Below the pieces are notes generated by a model. The model had not been told where the DNA came from. It made no database searches and saw nothing but the letters and a program-made list of their open reading frames with translations. Both the position numbers and the translations under genes were made by a program. Shown here in pieces: positions 44,866-53,887 of a stretch of 64,000 nt of DNA (the first letter of the stretch is position 1; each line of letters begins with the position of its first letter). Origin of the DNA: JAUUZT01 sp964654015 (GTDB lineage: Bacteria > Chloroflexota > Dehalococcoidia > GIF9 > AB-539-J10); NCBI GenBank assembly GCA_964654015.1, contig CAZZHQ010000001.1, forward strand, positions 1 through 64,000. The letters run 5' to 3'.

Positions 44866-45141
44866 TAATGCTCCTTATATGTGTAAATATATATACAAAT
44901 TTGTTTTAGATGATTTGGCCTATTCATATAGTAAACTGGTCTCCATTTGTAGTAAAAAGAATGTTTCTTTTTCTAGAAAGGCCTTTTTCAGAAAGCTATT
45001 ATTTTTATGCATCCTGGTGATACAGCCCGCCATGAAAGTCTTTCTGCGCCAATCTCTCCCCTATTTTTCTCTAGAGGCAGCTTGCCCACATAGACTTGCA
45101 TATTACGCAATTACTGCGAAGATGGTTGCGTCACAAAGACC

Positions 45142-45177
45142 ACAACCTAAGAGTGGCAACAGCCATTCTTAGGTTGT
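45142..45177 (-). terminator. Hairpin downstream of the RRM gene
   Basis: 16-bp arms starting ACAACCTAAGAGTGGC, with one G-T mismatch, close over a 4-nt loop. It is 46 bp past the RRM stop and is followed on the minus strand by a weak T-rich stretch (GTCTTTG). It could end RRM transcription. The rest of 44866-45223 holds no gene. Confidence 0.5.
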
Positions 45178-45223
45178 AAAAATATCAGTATAACTATTTA
45201 ATTCAGGTCGAAGGGAAGACAGA

Positions 45224-45574
45224 TTAATACCTGCGTCTTCCTCCTCCTCCTCCGGATCTATTGTCCCTACCGCCACCACCATAACCACCACCGCTTCCTC
45301 TGTCGCCATACGACCCGCCACTTCGATTGTCAGGACGCGGACGAGCTTCGTTTACCACTATCGTCCGTTCTCCCATAACTTTACCATTCAAAGCCTCGAT
45401 CGCAGCTTCGCTTTCAGGCTTTGAGGTCATTTCAACAAAAGCAAATCCTTTCGGTCGCCCACTGAATTTGTCAGTTATTATGCTTACTGACGTCACATCC
45501 CCGAAAGTCTGAAATTCCTGTTGTAATGCTTCTTCGGTTACCTCATATGGTAGATTTCCTACGTAAATTCTCAT
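45224..45574 (-). CDS. Glycine-rich RRM RNA-binding protein
   Basis: A 116-aa protein with one RNA recognition motif (residues 1-80). RNP2 is IYVGNL and RNP1 is KGFAFVEM, both with the aromatic residues needed to stack RNA bases. The C-terminal tail is Gly/Arg-rich (GGGYGGGGRDNRSGGGGGRR), as in cyanobacterial and Chloroflexota cold-inducible RNA-binding proteins. AAGGAGGAG precedes the ATG. A role in RNA chaperoning at low temperature is inferred from the family. Confidence 0.93.
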   Translation of the reverse strand: MRIYVGNLPYEVTEEALQQEFQTFGDVTSVSIITDKFSGRPKGFAFVEMTSKPESEAAIEALNGKVMGERTIVVNEARPRPDNRSGGSYGDRGSGGGYGGGGRDNRSGGGGGRRRY

Positions 45575-45942
45575 TGATTAATCTCCTCCTTGTTTATTAG
45601 TGTTTATTTCCTACCTGCCTATTACAGTTAAGCAGTACCAACCAATTATCTTCCCCACGATGAGTTTTTGCTCGTTCTTCAGCATTGAAACTAAACTTGA
45701 TATTAAAGTGGGGGAGTTAAGATTGATTTGTTCTGATAAAACCTGGACAACCTCCTCTTTATTCTTCCGTTAGAGTCAGGGTCATCCAATACTAAAGAGG
45801 AACCAATAAATTTCTGCAAAGCTTGTAACAACCAAAACTGTAACAATTCGAAGAACATTATACACTGAAGAAGATTCTTATGCAAACTAAAGAACAGGGT
45901 TGCATCTTCCCCCTGTAAATTAGCCCTATTTTCTATATGATG
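45575..45942. other. Intergenic, no gene seen
   Basis: No conserved frame. It should contain the RRM promoter and the 3' trailer of the tRNA-Arg transcript. No clear terminator was identified. Confidence 0.5.
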
Positions 45943-46019
45943 TGGTACCCCTGGGGCGACTCGAACGCCCGACACGCGGTTTAGGAAACCGCTGCTCTAT
46001 CCACCTGAGCTACAGGGGC
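45943..46019 (-). tRNA. tRNA-Arg (anticodon CCT)
   Basis: The minus strand gives GCCCCTG ... CAGGGGT acceptor arms with encoded CCA, D-arm GCTCAGGTGGATAGAGC, anticodon stem GCGGT/ACCGC with loop TTCCTAA (anticodon CCT), and T-arm with GTTCGAGTC. It decodes AGG. One base separates it from the tRNA-Ala gene. Confidence 0.95.
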
Positions 46020-46020
46020 A

Positions 46021-46096
46021 TGGTGGAGATAGGGGGATTCGAACCCCCAACCTCTGCATTGCGAACGCAGCGCTCTCCCAACTGAGCTATATCCCC
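46021..46096 (-). tRNA. tRNA-Ala (anticodon CGC)
   Basis: The minus strand gives acceptor GGGGATA, D-arm GCTCAGTTGGGAGAGC, anticodon loop TTCGCAA (CGC), T-arm GGGGG-TTCGAAT-CCCCC and encoded CCA. It decodes GCG. Transcribed before tRNA-Arg in the same short cluster. Confidence 0.96.
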
Positions 46097-46177
46097 ATGA
46101 ATATAATCCTAACAAGGCACCAAAGGCAGGTCAAGTTTGCACCAGAGCTGCCCCTTATCAAAAAACCTTAAACGAAG

Positions 46178-47566
46178 CTAGGCCTTCATCCTTTTCAACC
46201 GCATTGCGGCAGCATCCACCGCCAGCGTCATACAATCAAAGGTCGGTGCGGCAGGAGGAGCATAGCACGTCTCCAGTTGAAGGAAATCTTTAACGGTCAT
46301 CCCTTGCAGAATAGCAACAGCAAAGACGTTAACCCGCTGATGCACCTCCTGCTCTCCTACGATCTGTGCTGCCAGAATTTTCCCATCCTCAGGATTAACC
46401 ATGACCTTCACATTAATCTCTTTTCCTCCGGGGTAGTATGGAGGCAATGTGGTCCCTTTGGCTTTGCCCAGCACCGGGGTTATTCCCGCTTTTTTCAGTT
46501 CCTTTATTGTTGGTCCCACCGCAGCCACCTGCAGGTTAAACAGCTCTGTCGTCCTGTTATTCAGAATGCCTCGAGGCATCTCTTCTTCTCCTCCAACAGC
46601 ATTAACGCTGGCCACTCTACCCTGTTTAACGCCGATACTACCCAGTCCTATTAAACATGGCTCCCCCGTAACGATGTCCGGATACTCCGTACAATCTCCC
46701 GCCGCATATATATCCTTAACAGATGTCCGCCCCTTCTCATCAATCACTATCCCTCCAGTAGATCCGATTTTACAGCCTGCCTTCTCTGCCATCTCAATAC
46801 GAGCCGTGCTTCCCGCGGATATTATCAACAAATCCATCGGATACTCTGTCTCTTCTCCTGTATCCAGATTTTTAAGAACCACACACTCCATCTTGTCATC
46901 CCCCTTGATTTCAGAGACAGTGACCCTCTGTATAAAATGTATGCCCTCCATCTCCGCATTCTTCTGAACAATGCCAGCCATATCTTCATCTATCATACCA
47001 GTAAGCATGTGTGTTCTAAGTCTCACATAGGTATCCATGCCCATCCGAGCCAGTGCTTCCGCCATCTCCATTCCGACCAGGCCAGACCCTGCTATCATCC
47101 CTCGCTTGCTTTTCTTAGCCCAGGCCATAACCCGTTTCGCATCATCCATATCTCGAAGCGTGAAGACCCCCTTTTTCAAATTTCCCTCTGCACTATAAGC
47201 CCCTTTTATTTCAGGTACCCATGACCTGGCTCCTGTAGCAATAATAAGGGCGTTGTATTCATGCAATCGTTCGTCCCCACCCTGCAAAGACCGTGACTTC
47301 ACTATTTTCTTCTCTGTATCGATGGCATATACGTCCCTTTCAAGTTGCAAATCAATCTTAAATCGCTGGAACCAGGCGGGTGTAAACTCTATCAATTCCT
47401 CGAAATCCGGAATAATGTCCCCAAACACATAAGGCAAGCCACATTTGGAGTATAAACTGTAATGTTCGTCGCCAAGTATCGTTATCTCGGCCTTCATATC
47501 TGCCTTTCGGGCAAACTGTGCTGCCGTTGTGCCAGCAGCTCCACTCCCAATAATTAACAGTTTCAT
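46178..47566 (-). CDS. FAD-dependent NADH oxidase / CoA-disulfide reductase-like protein
   Basis: A 462-aa flavoprotein of the pyridine nucleotide-disulfide oxidoreductase family. FAD-binding GSGAAG is at the N terminus, the single redox Cys42 sits in YSKCGLPYVFG, the NAD-binding motif is GSGLVGMEMAEA, and IYAAGDCTEYPD contacts FAD. The single cysteine (SxxxCxxPY) marks the NADH oxidase/CoA-disulfide reductase/persulfide reductase group rather than glutathione-type reductases. The C-terminal dimerisation domain ends with another Cys pair (ETCYAPPAAPTFDC). GGAGGG precedes the ATG. The exact electron acceptor is open. Confidence 0.9.
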   Translation of the reverse strand: MKLLIIGSGAAGTTAAQFARKADMKAEITILGDEHYSLYSKCGLPYVFGDIIPDFEELIEFTPAWFQRFKIDLQLERDVYAIDTEKKIVKSRSLQGGDERLHEYNALIIATGARSWVPEIKGAYSAEGNLKKGVFTLRDMDDAKRVMAWAKKSKRGMIAGSGLVGMEMAEALARMGMDTYVRLRTHMLTGMIDEDMAGIVQKNAEMEGIHFIQRVTVSEIKGDDKMECVVLKNLDTGEETEYPMDLLIISAGSTARIEMAEKAGCKIGSTGGIVIDEKGRTSVKDIYAAGDCTEYPDIVTGEPCLIGLGSIGVKQGRVASVNAVGGEEEMPRGILNNRTTELFNLQVAAVGPTIKELKKAGITPVLGKAKGTTLPPYYPGGKEINVKVMVNPEDGKILAAQIVGEQEVHQRVNVFAVAILQGMTVKDFLQLETCYAPPAAPTFDCMTLAVDAAAMRLKRMKA

Positions 47567-47847
47567 ATAACATTCCCTCCTTGGTTTAGTTTCTATTATT
47601 CAGACGCCTGTTAAGTGTATCAAATCTGGCTGCTATAATTAAGGATTAAAAAGCCCCAACTTTGATAATTAGTTGAGGCCAATATAAAAGCTTTAGTTTT
47701 ATAGGTTAATGGTGGCTCTTTATTCCTTCTCTTTTAGCTTGAGAACTTATCCAAGCATATATTTTATATTCATCGTTTCCTATCTTCGTGTTTAGCTAAC
47801 ACATAGGCTTTCATTTTGTGGCTTCTTACCAGGGTTTAAAGAGGCTT

Positions 47848-48042
47848 TTATATAAAGTTTGGGTCTAAGATAGAGCTGAGATAATCCCCAAAGCCTTCGT
47901 CTGTTTTCTTTTTTAGGTTCTTTAATTCAGGTGTGATTTCCTCAAGGTAATCTTTGTCTTTTGGTATCCTTATGCTCTCTAGCCCGGCTTCCAGCCAGAC
48001 CTTGAGGTAATTGAATCTACTAGGATACCCCTCACCATACAC
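47848..48042 (-). CDS. Small hypothetical protein downstream of the OLD nuclease gene
   Basis: A 64-aa frame from GTG 48042, basic and acidic mixed, ending FGDYLSSILDPNFI. The same frame is open upstream to about 48072 (reading IIRLNAIVYGEGYPSR) and a strong GGGAGGG sits at 48066-48072, overlapping the end of the OLD gene. The natural start may therefore be ATA or ATT near 48061 rather than the GTG. The N-terminal IRLNAIV resembles the first strand of Toprim-like DUF4276-type partners of AAA ATPases, but the protein is far too short. Possibly a truncated partner gene. Confidence 0.45.
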   Translation of the reverse strand: MYGEGYPSRFNYLKVWLEAGLESIRIPKDKDYLEEITPELKNLKKKTDEGFGDYLSSILDPNFI

Positions 48043-48059
48043 AATTGCATTTAATCTTA

Positions 48060-49910
48060 TTATAATCCCTCCCTAGCTTTGCCCACATTGCCAGAGTTTC
48101 CTTCCACGGCATCATAGATATGAGTTAGTTTATCTTTTATTTCATCATCAATCTGCTCGGGTATCATTTTCTTAATAACCTTGTCTGCAAGTGGTATTTT
48201 CCACCAACCTCTATTTCGACCTTTATCTAGGAGGCAATCAAGCCTACTAACTGTCTCTCCTACCTCTATCTCGTCGGGTATGTGATCGCTTTTACCCTTT
48301 TTCTCAGCATAGTCCCGAGCAAATTGTAATATGATGTCACGAGGATAGTAATCCTCAAGGTCTCCTTTATCCAAGAACTGGGTATTCGCCTTGGGAACCA
48401 CATCCTCAGCTTTTTCCCTTACCCATTTGGCATTCCTATCGGCTAAGCAAAATAACTTGAAAGTCGTTCTTTGTACCACCTCTGAACTCAAATATTTCTT
48501 GATGCTGCCTGCCCCTTCAGCATCAATGACAAGAATATGAGCTCGTTCAAATGGCTTTCCCATTTTCCTTGCCCAGTCTGCATAGACATCCTTATCTGTA
48601 GGTCCTTCTACAACCAAAACTCCATTTGCTAGGAGAAGATCCGAGGGTTTTACACCCAGATTGTAGAACAAATCCGACAGGTTATTAGTGTTTAGAGGAT
48701 CAATCAGGGAATATTTCTGGCCTGACTCGCTATCTTTATTGATGTAAACATAGAAAATGTTTCCTCCTATGCTTAGAAACTGATCAATAAACACATTAGA
48801 GTGGGTAGCAATTAAGTACTGGTGTTTGAAAGTGTCTTGGTTGTCAGCCAGAAAACGCAGCATTTTCCTCTGTAAATCAGGGTGAAAATGAACCTCTGGC
48901 TCTTCTATTAAAACTACCTTATTAGAACCGTGACGCACAATTTTAGTAGCCATAGCAAGCATTTGCTCGACACCAGAGCCATAGTGGCTCAATGGTAACA
49001 GCAGTCCCCCCGCTCTGATCTGTATATCGCGTTTTCCCCCCTGTCCTGGGGGAAAATTGACTAAAATGTCCCGGTCGTCAGCAAAGATGAGCTCCTTGAT
49101 AAAGTCCTGCACTCGTGAGAGTATTGTGAGTTCAGCCTGTCCAGCATCACGCAAGTTCGCCAGCGAGTTGACAGTCTCATCACCTGGTTCAATCTTACGA
49201 ACGGCGACAACATGCACACATAATTCCTTGACAACCTCACCGTAAAGCTTCCCTAGAAATTCTCTGAGGCTATTTTCTATGAGTGGGTAGTGCCTGCTCC
49301 AAAGCTCATCATTACAAGGACCTATGATCTTATAAATAGTCTCGTCTTTGAAACCATCTTCCACCAAAGCTAGAATTTTCCTATTATCTCTGTCGAACAG
49401 GGTAGGTTCTTTACTATATGCAGGGTAGTCATTGGGTATTTTCACCTTTGTGAGACTGGTATAGAAGTGTCCCTCTCTATGCTCGATAAATCCGCTTATT
49501 TTGATAATCTTAGGATAGCCATTCTTACGTTGAAACATGAATAAAACAGGGGGATTCGTATTCCTTTCATCGTGCCCATCAATCATCTCAACTAAAGCCT
49601 GGTCACTCTTTTCGATTTCCAGGGAGAAACAAAATGATATTTTCTTGGTTAAATCCTGGCTGAAAAACCAATCCTTGAAGTAGGAAGAATCGCCATGGAA
49701 GGCGATTGGAAAATTAGATAAGTTGCTAGCATTTCTTATAGAGAATAATATCAGCTCAACGAGGTCCAAGAGCTTTAGAACGTTGGATTTTCCAGCATTG
49801 TTAGCGCCTATGAACAAGTTAAAATCTCCCAACTGAAGGCCATCCTCATTATTTAAGCCCTTCTCACCGAAACTCAAGCAATTCTTAATTGACAGCTCTC
49901 GAATCTTCAC
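48060..49910 (-). CDS. OLD-family ATPase-Toprim nuclease
   Basis: A 616-aa protein with an N-terminal SMC/ABC-type ATPase and a C-terminal Toprim domain. The ATPase shows Walker A FIGANNAGKSNVLK (about 33-46), the signature-like SHYGSGVEQMLAM, Walker B VVLIEEPEVHFHP and the switch His in IATHSN. The Toprim part shows LVVEGPTDKDVY, LVIDAEGAGS and CLADRNAK. This is the architecture of OLD nucleases, including GajA of Gabija and AriA-like proteins, which sense or cut phage DNA. It lies 23 bp after the methyltransferase gene and is not followed by a UvrD-like gajB. Confidence 0.88.
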   Translation of the reverse strand: MKIRELSIKNCLSFGEKGLNNEDGLQLGDFNLFIGANNAGKSNVLKLLDLVELILFSIRNASNLSNFPIAFHGDSSYFKDWFFSQDLTKKISFCFSLEIEKSDQALVEMIDGHDERNTNPPVLFMFQRKNGYPKIIKISGFIEHREGHFYTSLTKVKIPNDYPAYSKEPTLFDRDNRKILALVEDGFKDETIYKIIGPCNDELWSRHYPLIENSLREFLGKLYGEVVKELCVHVVAVRKIEPGDETVNSLANLRDAGQAELTILSRVQDFIKELIFADDRDILVNFPPGQGGKRDIQIRAGGLLLPLSHYGSGVEQMLAMATKIVRHGSNKVVLIEEPEVHFHPDLQRKMLRFLADNQDTFKHQYLIATHSNVFIDQFLSIGGNIFYVYINKDSESGQKYSLIDPLNTNNLSDLFYNLGVKPSDLLLANGVLVVEGPTDKDVYADWARKMGKPFERAHILVIDAEGAGSIKKYLSSEVVQRTTFKLFCLADRNAKWVREKAEDVVPKANTQFLDKGDLEDYYPRDIILQFARDYAEKKGKSDHIPDEIEVGETVSRLDCLLDKGRNRGWWKIPLADKVIKKMIPEQIDDEIKDKLTHIYDAVEGNSGNVGKAREGL

Positions 49911-49933
49911 TTCAAATATCTACTCCATCGCTT

Positions 49934-52900
49934 TCACTTAGCTTCTAATATTATTTTTACCAGATCGTCTATTTGGGCAAGCTCCTCTTTAAGCTCGGCT
50001 TTTATCAATCGGCGGGTGTGGCCGATGCTGCGGGATTTTGCGTGTTGTGGGAGCAGTTGCTCTACCTTTCGGGTACATTGCTCGCCAAGTTGGGAGAGTG
50101 CCTTGTGATTTTCATCCGATGAACTGTATTGAGGAATAGGAATTTCTAAAACCTTTTTGTGAATATCCCTGGGCCCCCACAAACCTCGGCTCTGCATTGG
50201 TTTCAGAAGTTCATCTACAGTAGGAGAATTGAGAACAGTAGCCAGATAATAAGCCTCTTCTTTGTTATCAGTATCAAAATAATACGTCTTGGATTCTGCC
50301 ACAAACCCCTGTATTTCAACACTCTGTCCCTCAACTTCAATGCTGATGGGTTTGTCCTCCGCCACGCAGCCACACAGATAGGTAGCAGATGTGGGATAAA
50401 GGACTTTATACTTTGCCAAGCGATTTTGGCCTGTGATTCCCTTGATGCGGTCGAGCCTTTGATAAATGTCCATCTTCTCTGCCTTCTCTCCTCTCCGCTC
50501 TTCCCACTCAGACTGAGCCTTTTCCAACCAGTTTGCCAGGTTAAGAAAGCCCTGGCTGCGGGCTTCATTACTACTCAAAATCTTGAAATGCTTTCCTGAG
50601 GGCAGAAGGGGTAAGACCACCAATCTAAAATCCAAATGACCGAAGGGGACAATGTCTGTGGAAAGCAAAGTGGCATAGAGGAAATCCTTGTCGATGTTTC
50701 CTTCAAGTCTTAATCCCTTGTAAGCTGGCTTAGCTTCCTTTTGAGCTCTTTCTGCTGTCTGAACATAAGGTGTGGTGGGGTCAAAGCCGAACACGGGATG
50801 AGATTTTATTTCCACGAACCACAAAGAGCGAGGAACGATAGTCGCACCTTCCTTAAAATAGGGCTGATAGAAGCTTCTCAAACCCACGGTGGGCTTCCTC
50901 TTCGAAGTGCTCAGGAAACTCCGCTTTCCTATCTGGGTGACAAAGAGTTCCTCCGGAGTAACTGTGAGAGCCTGCTTTGCCTCCGTCAGAGAGGAATTCT
51001 TTCGTTTTAGCTTTCCAAAGAAGCTCTGGCATTTTATAGAGCGTCCTGTTTTAATTCTCCTTTTGCCGAAGAACACACAGGCGGGCACATTAAATAGTGG
51101 CGCTACCTTTTCTAAATCCCAGACTTCCTCGAAACCAAGGTCAAGGGAAAAATAGGAGCGACGGAAGTTATAATGCTGGTCGGCAGAAAATACGCTTCTA
51201 GGAAGGACAAAACCGATAGTTCCTCTTTCCTTAAGGTAAAGGTCAGCAGCTCTAAGGAAGAACAATGTTGCCAGTTCCATGTGAGTTATTAGTTCGCCTC
51301 TGCCGGAGAGAAGCCTGTATTCCTCTATAATTTGCCGCTTGAGAAATTTCTGGTATTCACCCTTCTCCACATAACGGTAAGAGAGCCACGGTGGATTGCC
51401 CAGAACCACATCGAATTTCCCTTTGAGGAATAGAGGTTTATACAGATTTTTGAGAATGAAAGCCCAGATGGTGTCTCGCCTTCCTTCTATGAGCTCCTTC
51501 ATCGTCTTGGCGAGATTGTAGAGGGCGAGGGAAAGAGTTTTATCAGCAGCTATTCTGGGAGATGCTTTCCCCAGGAAGTTAAGAAATGTTTTCTCGTCTC
51601 CCCCTTCTCTGCCAGCGAAATTCCGAGCAAAGTCCTTTGATCCCTCGATAGCTTCATCGTAAAGTTGGGAGTTATGGGTAAGGAGTTCGGGGATTAGGAC
51701 TCGCTTCCCATCGATTTCCATCTTGAACCCAAGGAAGGGCATGTCCATGTCCATCTGCCCCTCCATCCGGGGAAGCATGATAGAATCAGCAAGATAAACG
51801 GGAAGCGAGACAGGCTTTCTTCTCTTCCTAAGTAGATCGCCTAAGGCAAGCAAGTAATTCGTTTTAGAGATGATTACCGCCAGGGGGTGAATATCTATGC
51901 CCGCTACATTTTCAAGAATATGTTCCAATGTATCCCTGGAATTTCCCAGTTGATCTCTCTTGTGCTTTATAGTCATATAAAGGAAAGTCCCCGAGCCACA
52001 GGCGGGGTCGAGAACAGAGTACCGGGGATTCTCCTCCAAGGTCTTTTCTACCATACGGTGAGCAAGCCAGTCCGGGGTATAGTATTCACCTAAGTCGTGA
52101 CGTGTCTCAGGATCAACAAGCTGTTGATAGAGTGTCTTGAGAACATCCTCGGAGAGTTCCTTCAAATTATATCTCAGGAGCAGACTCAGGAGCTTTTTAG
52201 AAATATCAAGTCCGATAGCCCCTGAATCCTGCCGTGCTAGCCAGGAGAAGAAGTCCTCTTCCAGGAAATTGGCGATGCGCTGGCCCCGGAAGAACTCTCC
52301 GTTCAATATACTGGATATTTCCTCACTTGAAGGAATTAGACTTTTTTCGGTAAGTCTCGCCCAGGCAATCAACTTGGCCAGCGTCGCCAGATAAGTATGC
52401 CTGAGGAAAAGGTCTTTGCTTCCGATGACGCTACCGTAGGTAACACGGAGATACCTCTCCCAGTTTTCGTAAATGACCTGAAAGTCACTTCTATCTTCGA
52501 CTTGTATCAGGGCGTCTTTCAGCAGTCGAAAGGAAAAGAGAAAAGCAGGACTTCGCATGCCGAAGTCTCGTTCAATCTCCTCAGTTCGGGGTGGAAGGAT
52601 TCTTTCCCTGAGGAAATACCTATCCAGCCAGAAATATGCCTGGTATGGGTCTGGAGTTGGTAACCTGAGCTCATCAACCTTATCAAGCAGGATGTCTTCT
52701 GGGAGCAAGGGCTCGGTCAAAGGCTTTTCGGTACTGGGAGAGAATATCTGGAAGTCTATCCCATCTGCTGCCATGCACAGGTAGTTTACCTTTCGCTCCT
52801 CTTCTTCGGACCAGAGGCAGGCGATATATCTCTTAAGCTGATCTTTGGCTTCTGGCAGCGTCTTATTCAAATCCCTCTCAAATTCAATCACTAAATTTCC

Positions 52901-53176
52901 ATAAAGATTGTCTACCTTGCCTCTTAACACGATATCCTTTTTCCTGCTCTTCACATATTTTTCGACGCCGTGGAGGTAATCCTCAACGAATTTTGTGTTT
53001 ACATCTCCGAATATGTCATTGAGAAGTAGAAGGAATCTCTGAGTTTTTGCTGATTCCGAGCCCAGGTGGGAAATCTGTTCAACATAATTCTGGATACTCG
53101 CTGATTTCTGGACATCAAACAGGTCAGAAAAGCGAGATGGTTTTTCAGGGATTTTAGGTGGTTCTCTTTTTCTCAC
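49934..53176 (-). CDS. Type IIG-like restriction-modification protein (N6-adenine methyltransferase)
   Basis: A 1080-aa single-chain protein. The N-terminal ~130 residues look like a restriction-type nuclease domain with VDNLYGNLVIEFERDLNK, although the expected E-x-K is E-F-E. A helical connector follows. Methyltransferase motifs come in gamma-class order: LGEYYTPDWLAHRMV (motif X, 362-376), VLDPACGSGTF (motif I, 388-398), GIDIHPLAVIISKTNYL, then GNPPW (motif IV, 593-597). The remaining ~450 residues would hold the target-recognition region. It overlaps the RadC-like gene by 4 bp and precedes the OLD gene. Self-protecting restriction enzyme, or methylation module of a larger defence system. 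Confidence 0.88.
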   Translation of the reverse strand: MRKREPPKIPEKPSRFSDLFDVQKSASIQNYVEQISHLGSESAKTQRFLLLLNDIFGDVNTKFVEDYLHGVEKYVKSRKKDIVLRGKVDNLYGNLVIEFERDLNKTLPEAKDQLKRYIACLWSEEEERKVNYLCMAADGIDFQIFSPSTEKPLTEPLLPEDILLDKVDELRLPTPDPYQAYFWLDRYFLRERILPPRTEEIERDFGMRSPAFLFSFRLLKDALIQVEDRSDFQVIYENWERYLRVTYGSVIGSKDLFLRHTYLATLAKLIAWARLTEKSLIPSSEEISSILNGEFFRGQRIANFLEEDFFSWLARQDSGAIGLDISKKLLSLLLRYNLKELSEDVLKTLYQQLVDPETRHDLGEYYTPDWLAHRMVEKTLEENPRYSVLDPACGSGTFLYMTIKHKRDQLGNSRDTLEHILENVAGIDIHPLAVIISKTNYLLALGDLLRKRRKPVSLPVYLADSIMLPRMEGQMDMDMPFLGFKMEIDGKRVLIPELLTHNSQLYDEAIEGSKDFARNFAGREGGDEKTFLNFLGKASPRIAADKTLSLALYNLAKTMKELIEGRRDTIWAFILKNLYKPLFLKGKFDVVLGNPPWLSYRYVEKGEYQKFLKRQIIEEYRLLSGRGELITHMELATLFFLRAADLYLKERGTIGFVLPRSVFSADQHYNFRRSYFSLDLGFEEVWDLEKVAPLFNVPACVFFGKRRIKTGRSIKCQSFFGKLKRKNSSLTEAKQALTVTPEELFVTQIGKRSFLSTSKRKPTVGLRSFYQPYFKEGATIVPRSLWFVEIKSHPVFGFDPTTPYVQTAERAQKEAKPAYKGLRLEGNIDKDFLYATLLSTDIVPFGHLDFRLVVLPLLPSGKHFKILSSNEARSQGFLNLANWLEKAQSEWEERRGEKAEKMDIYQRLDRIKGITGQNRLAKYKVLYPTSATYLCGCVAEDKPISIEVEGQSVEIQGFVAESKTYYFDTDNKEEAYYLATVLNSPTVDELLKPMQSRGLWGPRDIHKKVLEIPIPQYSSSDENHKALSQLGEQCTRKVEQLLPQHAKSRSIGHTRRLIKAELKEELAQIDDLVKIILEAK

Positions 53177-53466
53177 TTAAGTTCTCCATGAATAACTCGC
53201 CGGGCGATTTCGAAGGCGGCAGCAATACGGATTATCTTGGTATCGCCAAGTCCCTTTATACCCAAGAGCTTTTCCAACGGCTGGCTTGCCATTCCCTTAA
53301 AGCTGCCGAATTTTTGCAGAATCTCCTGAGCAATCTCTTCCGCTGAACTACCCTGAATACCAGGTGCTATAAGAATAGAAAGAAGCTCGGCATCAGTCAG
53401 CGTTTCGGCGCCAAGTTCTCGAAGCTTGCCACCGGGGTGATGCCATTTCTGAGGCTTATCATTCAT
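53173..53466 (-). CDS. RadC N-terminal (UPF0758 helix-hairpin-helix) domain protein
   Basis: A 97-aa protein matching only the N-terminal domain of RadC: KWHHPGGKLRELGAETLTDA, ELLSILIAPG, and a helix-hairpin-helix LLGIKGLGDTKIIRIAAAFE. Full RadC is about 225 aa and ends with a JAB/MPN metalloprotease-like domain (HxH...D), which is absent. No JAB sequence follows; instead the stop overlaps the start of the 1080-aa methyltransferase, implying coupled translation. Stand-alone HhH proteins of this type may bind DNA for a partner enzyme. The ribosome binding site is weak. Confidence 0.8.
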   Translation of the reverse strand: MNDKPQKWHHPGGKLRELGAETLTDAELLSILIAPGIQGSSAEEIAQEILQKFGSFKGMASQPLEKLLGIKGLGDTKIIRIAAAFEIARRVIHGELK

Positions 53467-53821
53467 CTTTTATTTTCTAAGTTTATTTACCTATCCAGTA
53501 ATATTCACCAAGTCAACGTCGAGAGGTTTCTCTTTCAAGGCACTAACCTCCATAATAGAAAATTCTATAAGGCGCCTCTCCATTTCTATTTTACACATTA
53601 CCTAGTCAAACTGTGTCCCTTGAAAACAATCTTCATGGTCGTACCAAACTTATACCTTTTATATAAAGTTCCTCTTTGTTTAACCATACTAAGAAAATGT
53701 GCCTCGACAAAAAAGCATTATCTTTCTGTAGTTATTTTATCACTACAACATGCACTTCTCATACAGTCTATCTCAATTCTCTATTTACACAAAACACTGT
53801 AGCCCCAATCAGTACAGATGC

Positions 53822-53850
53822 TTGCTTTAATCCCTGTCACATAGTATATT
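53822..53850 (+). promoter_or_regulatory. Candidate promoter of ilvE
   Basis: TTGCTT and TATATT separated by 17 bp, ending 37 bp before the ilvE ATG. The remaining 53467-53821 is AT-rich, has no gene, and must also hold the promoter for the divergent RadC/methyltransferase/OLD locus; none could be singled out there. Confidence 0.5.
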
Positions 53851-53887
53851 CTCTAACTTAACAGTTAATTGTGAGAGGAGCTGCAAG

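Noticed and set aside
45703..45975. 90-codon minus-strand frame
   Set aside because: It overlaps the tRNA-Arg gene, has no recognisable protein features and no supporting ribosome binding site.
48060..49910. Gabija system
   Set aside because: The OLD protein fits GajA architecture, but no UvrD-like GajB helicase is next to it; the partner is a DNA methyltransferase.
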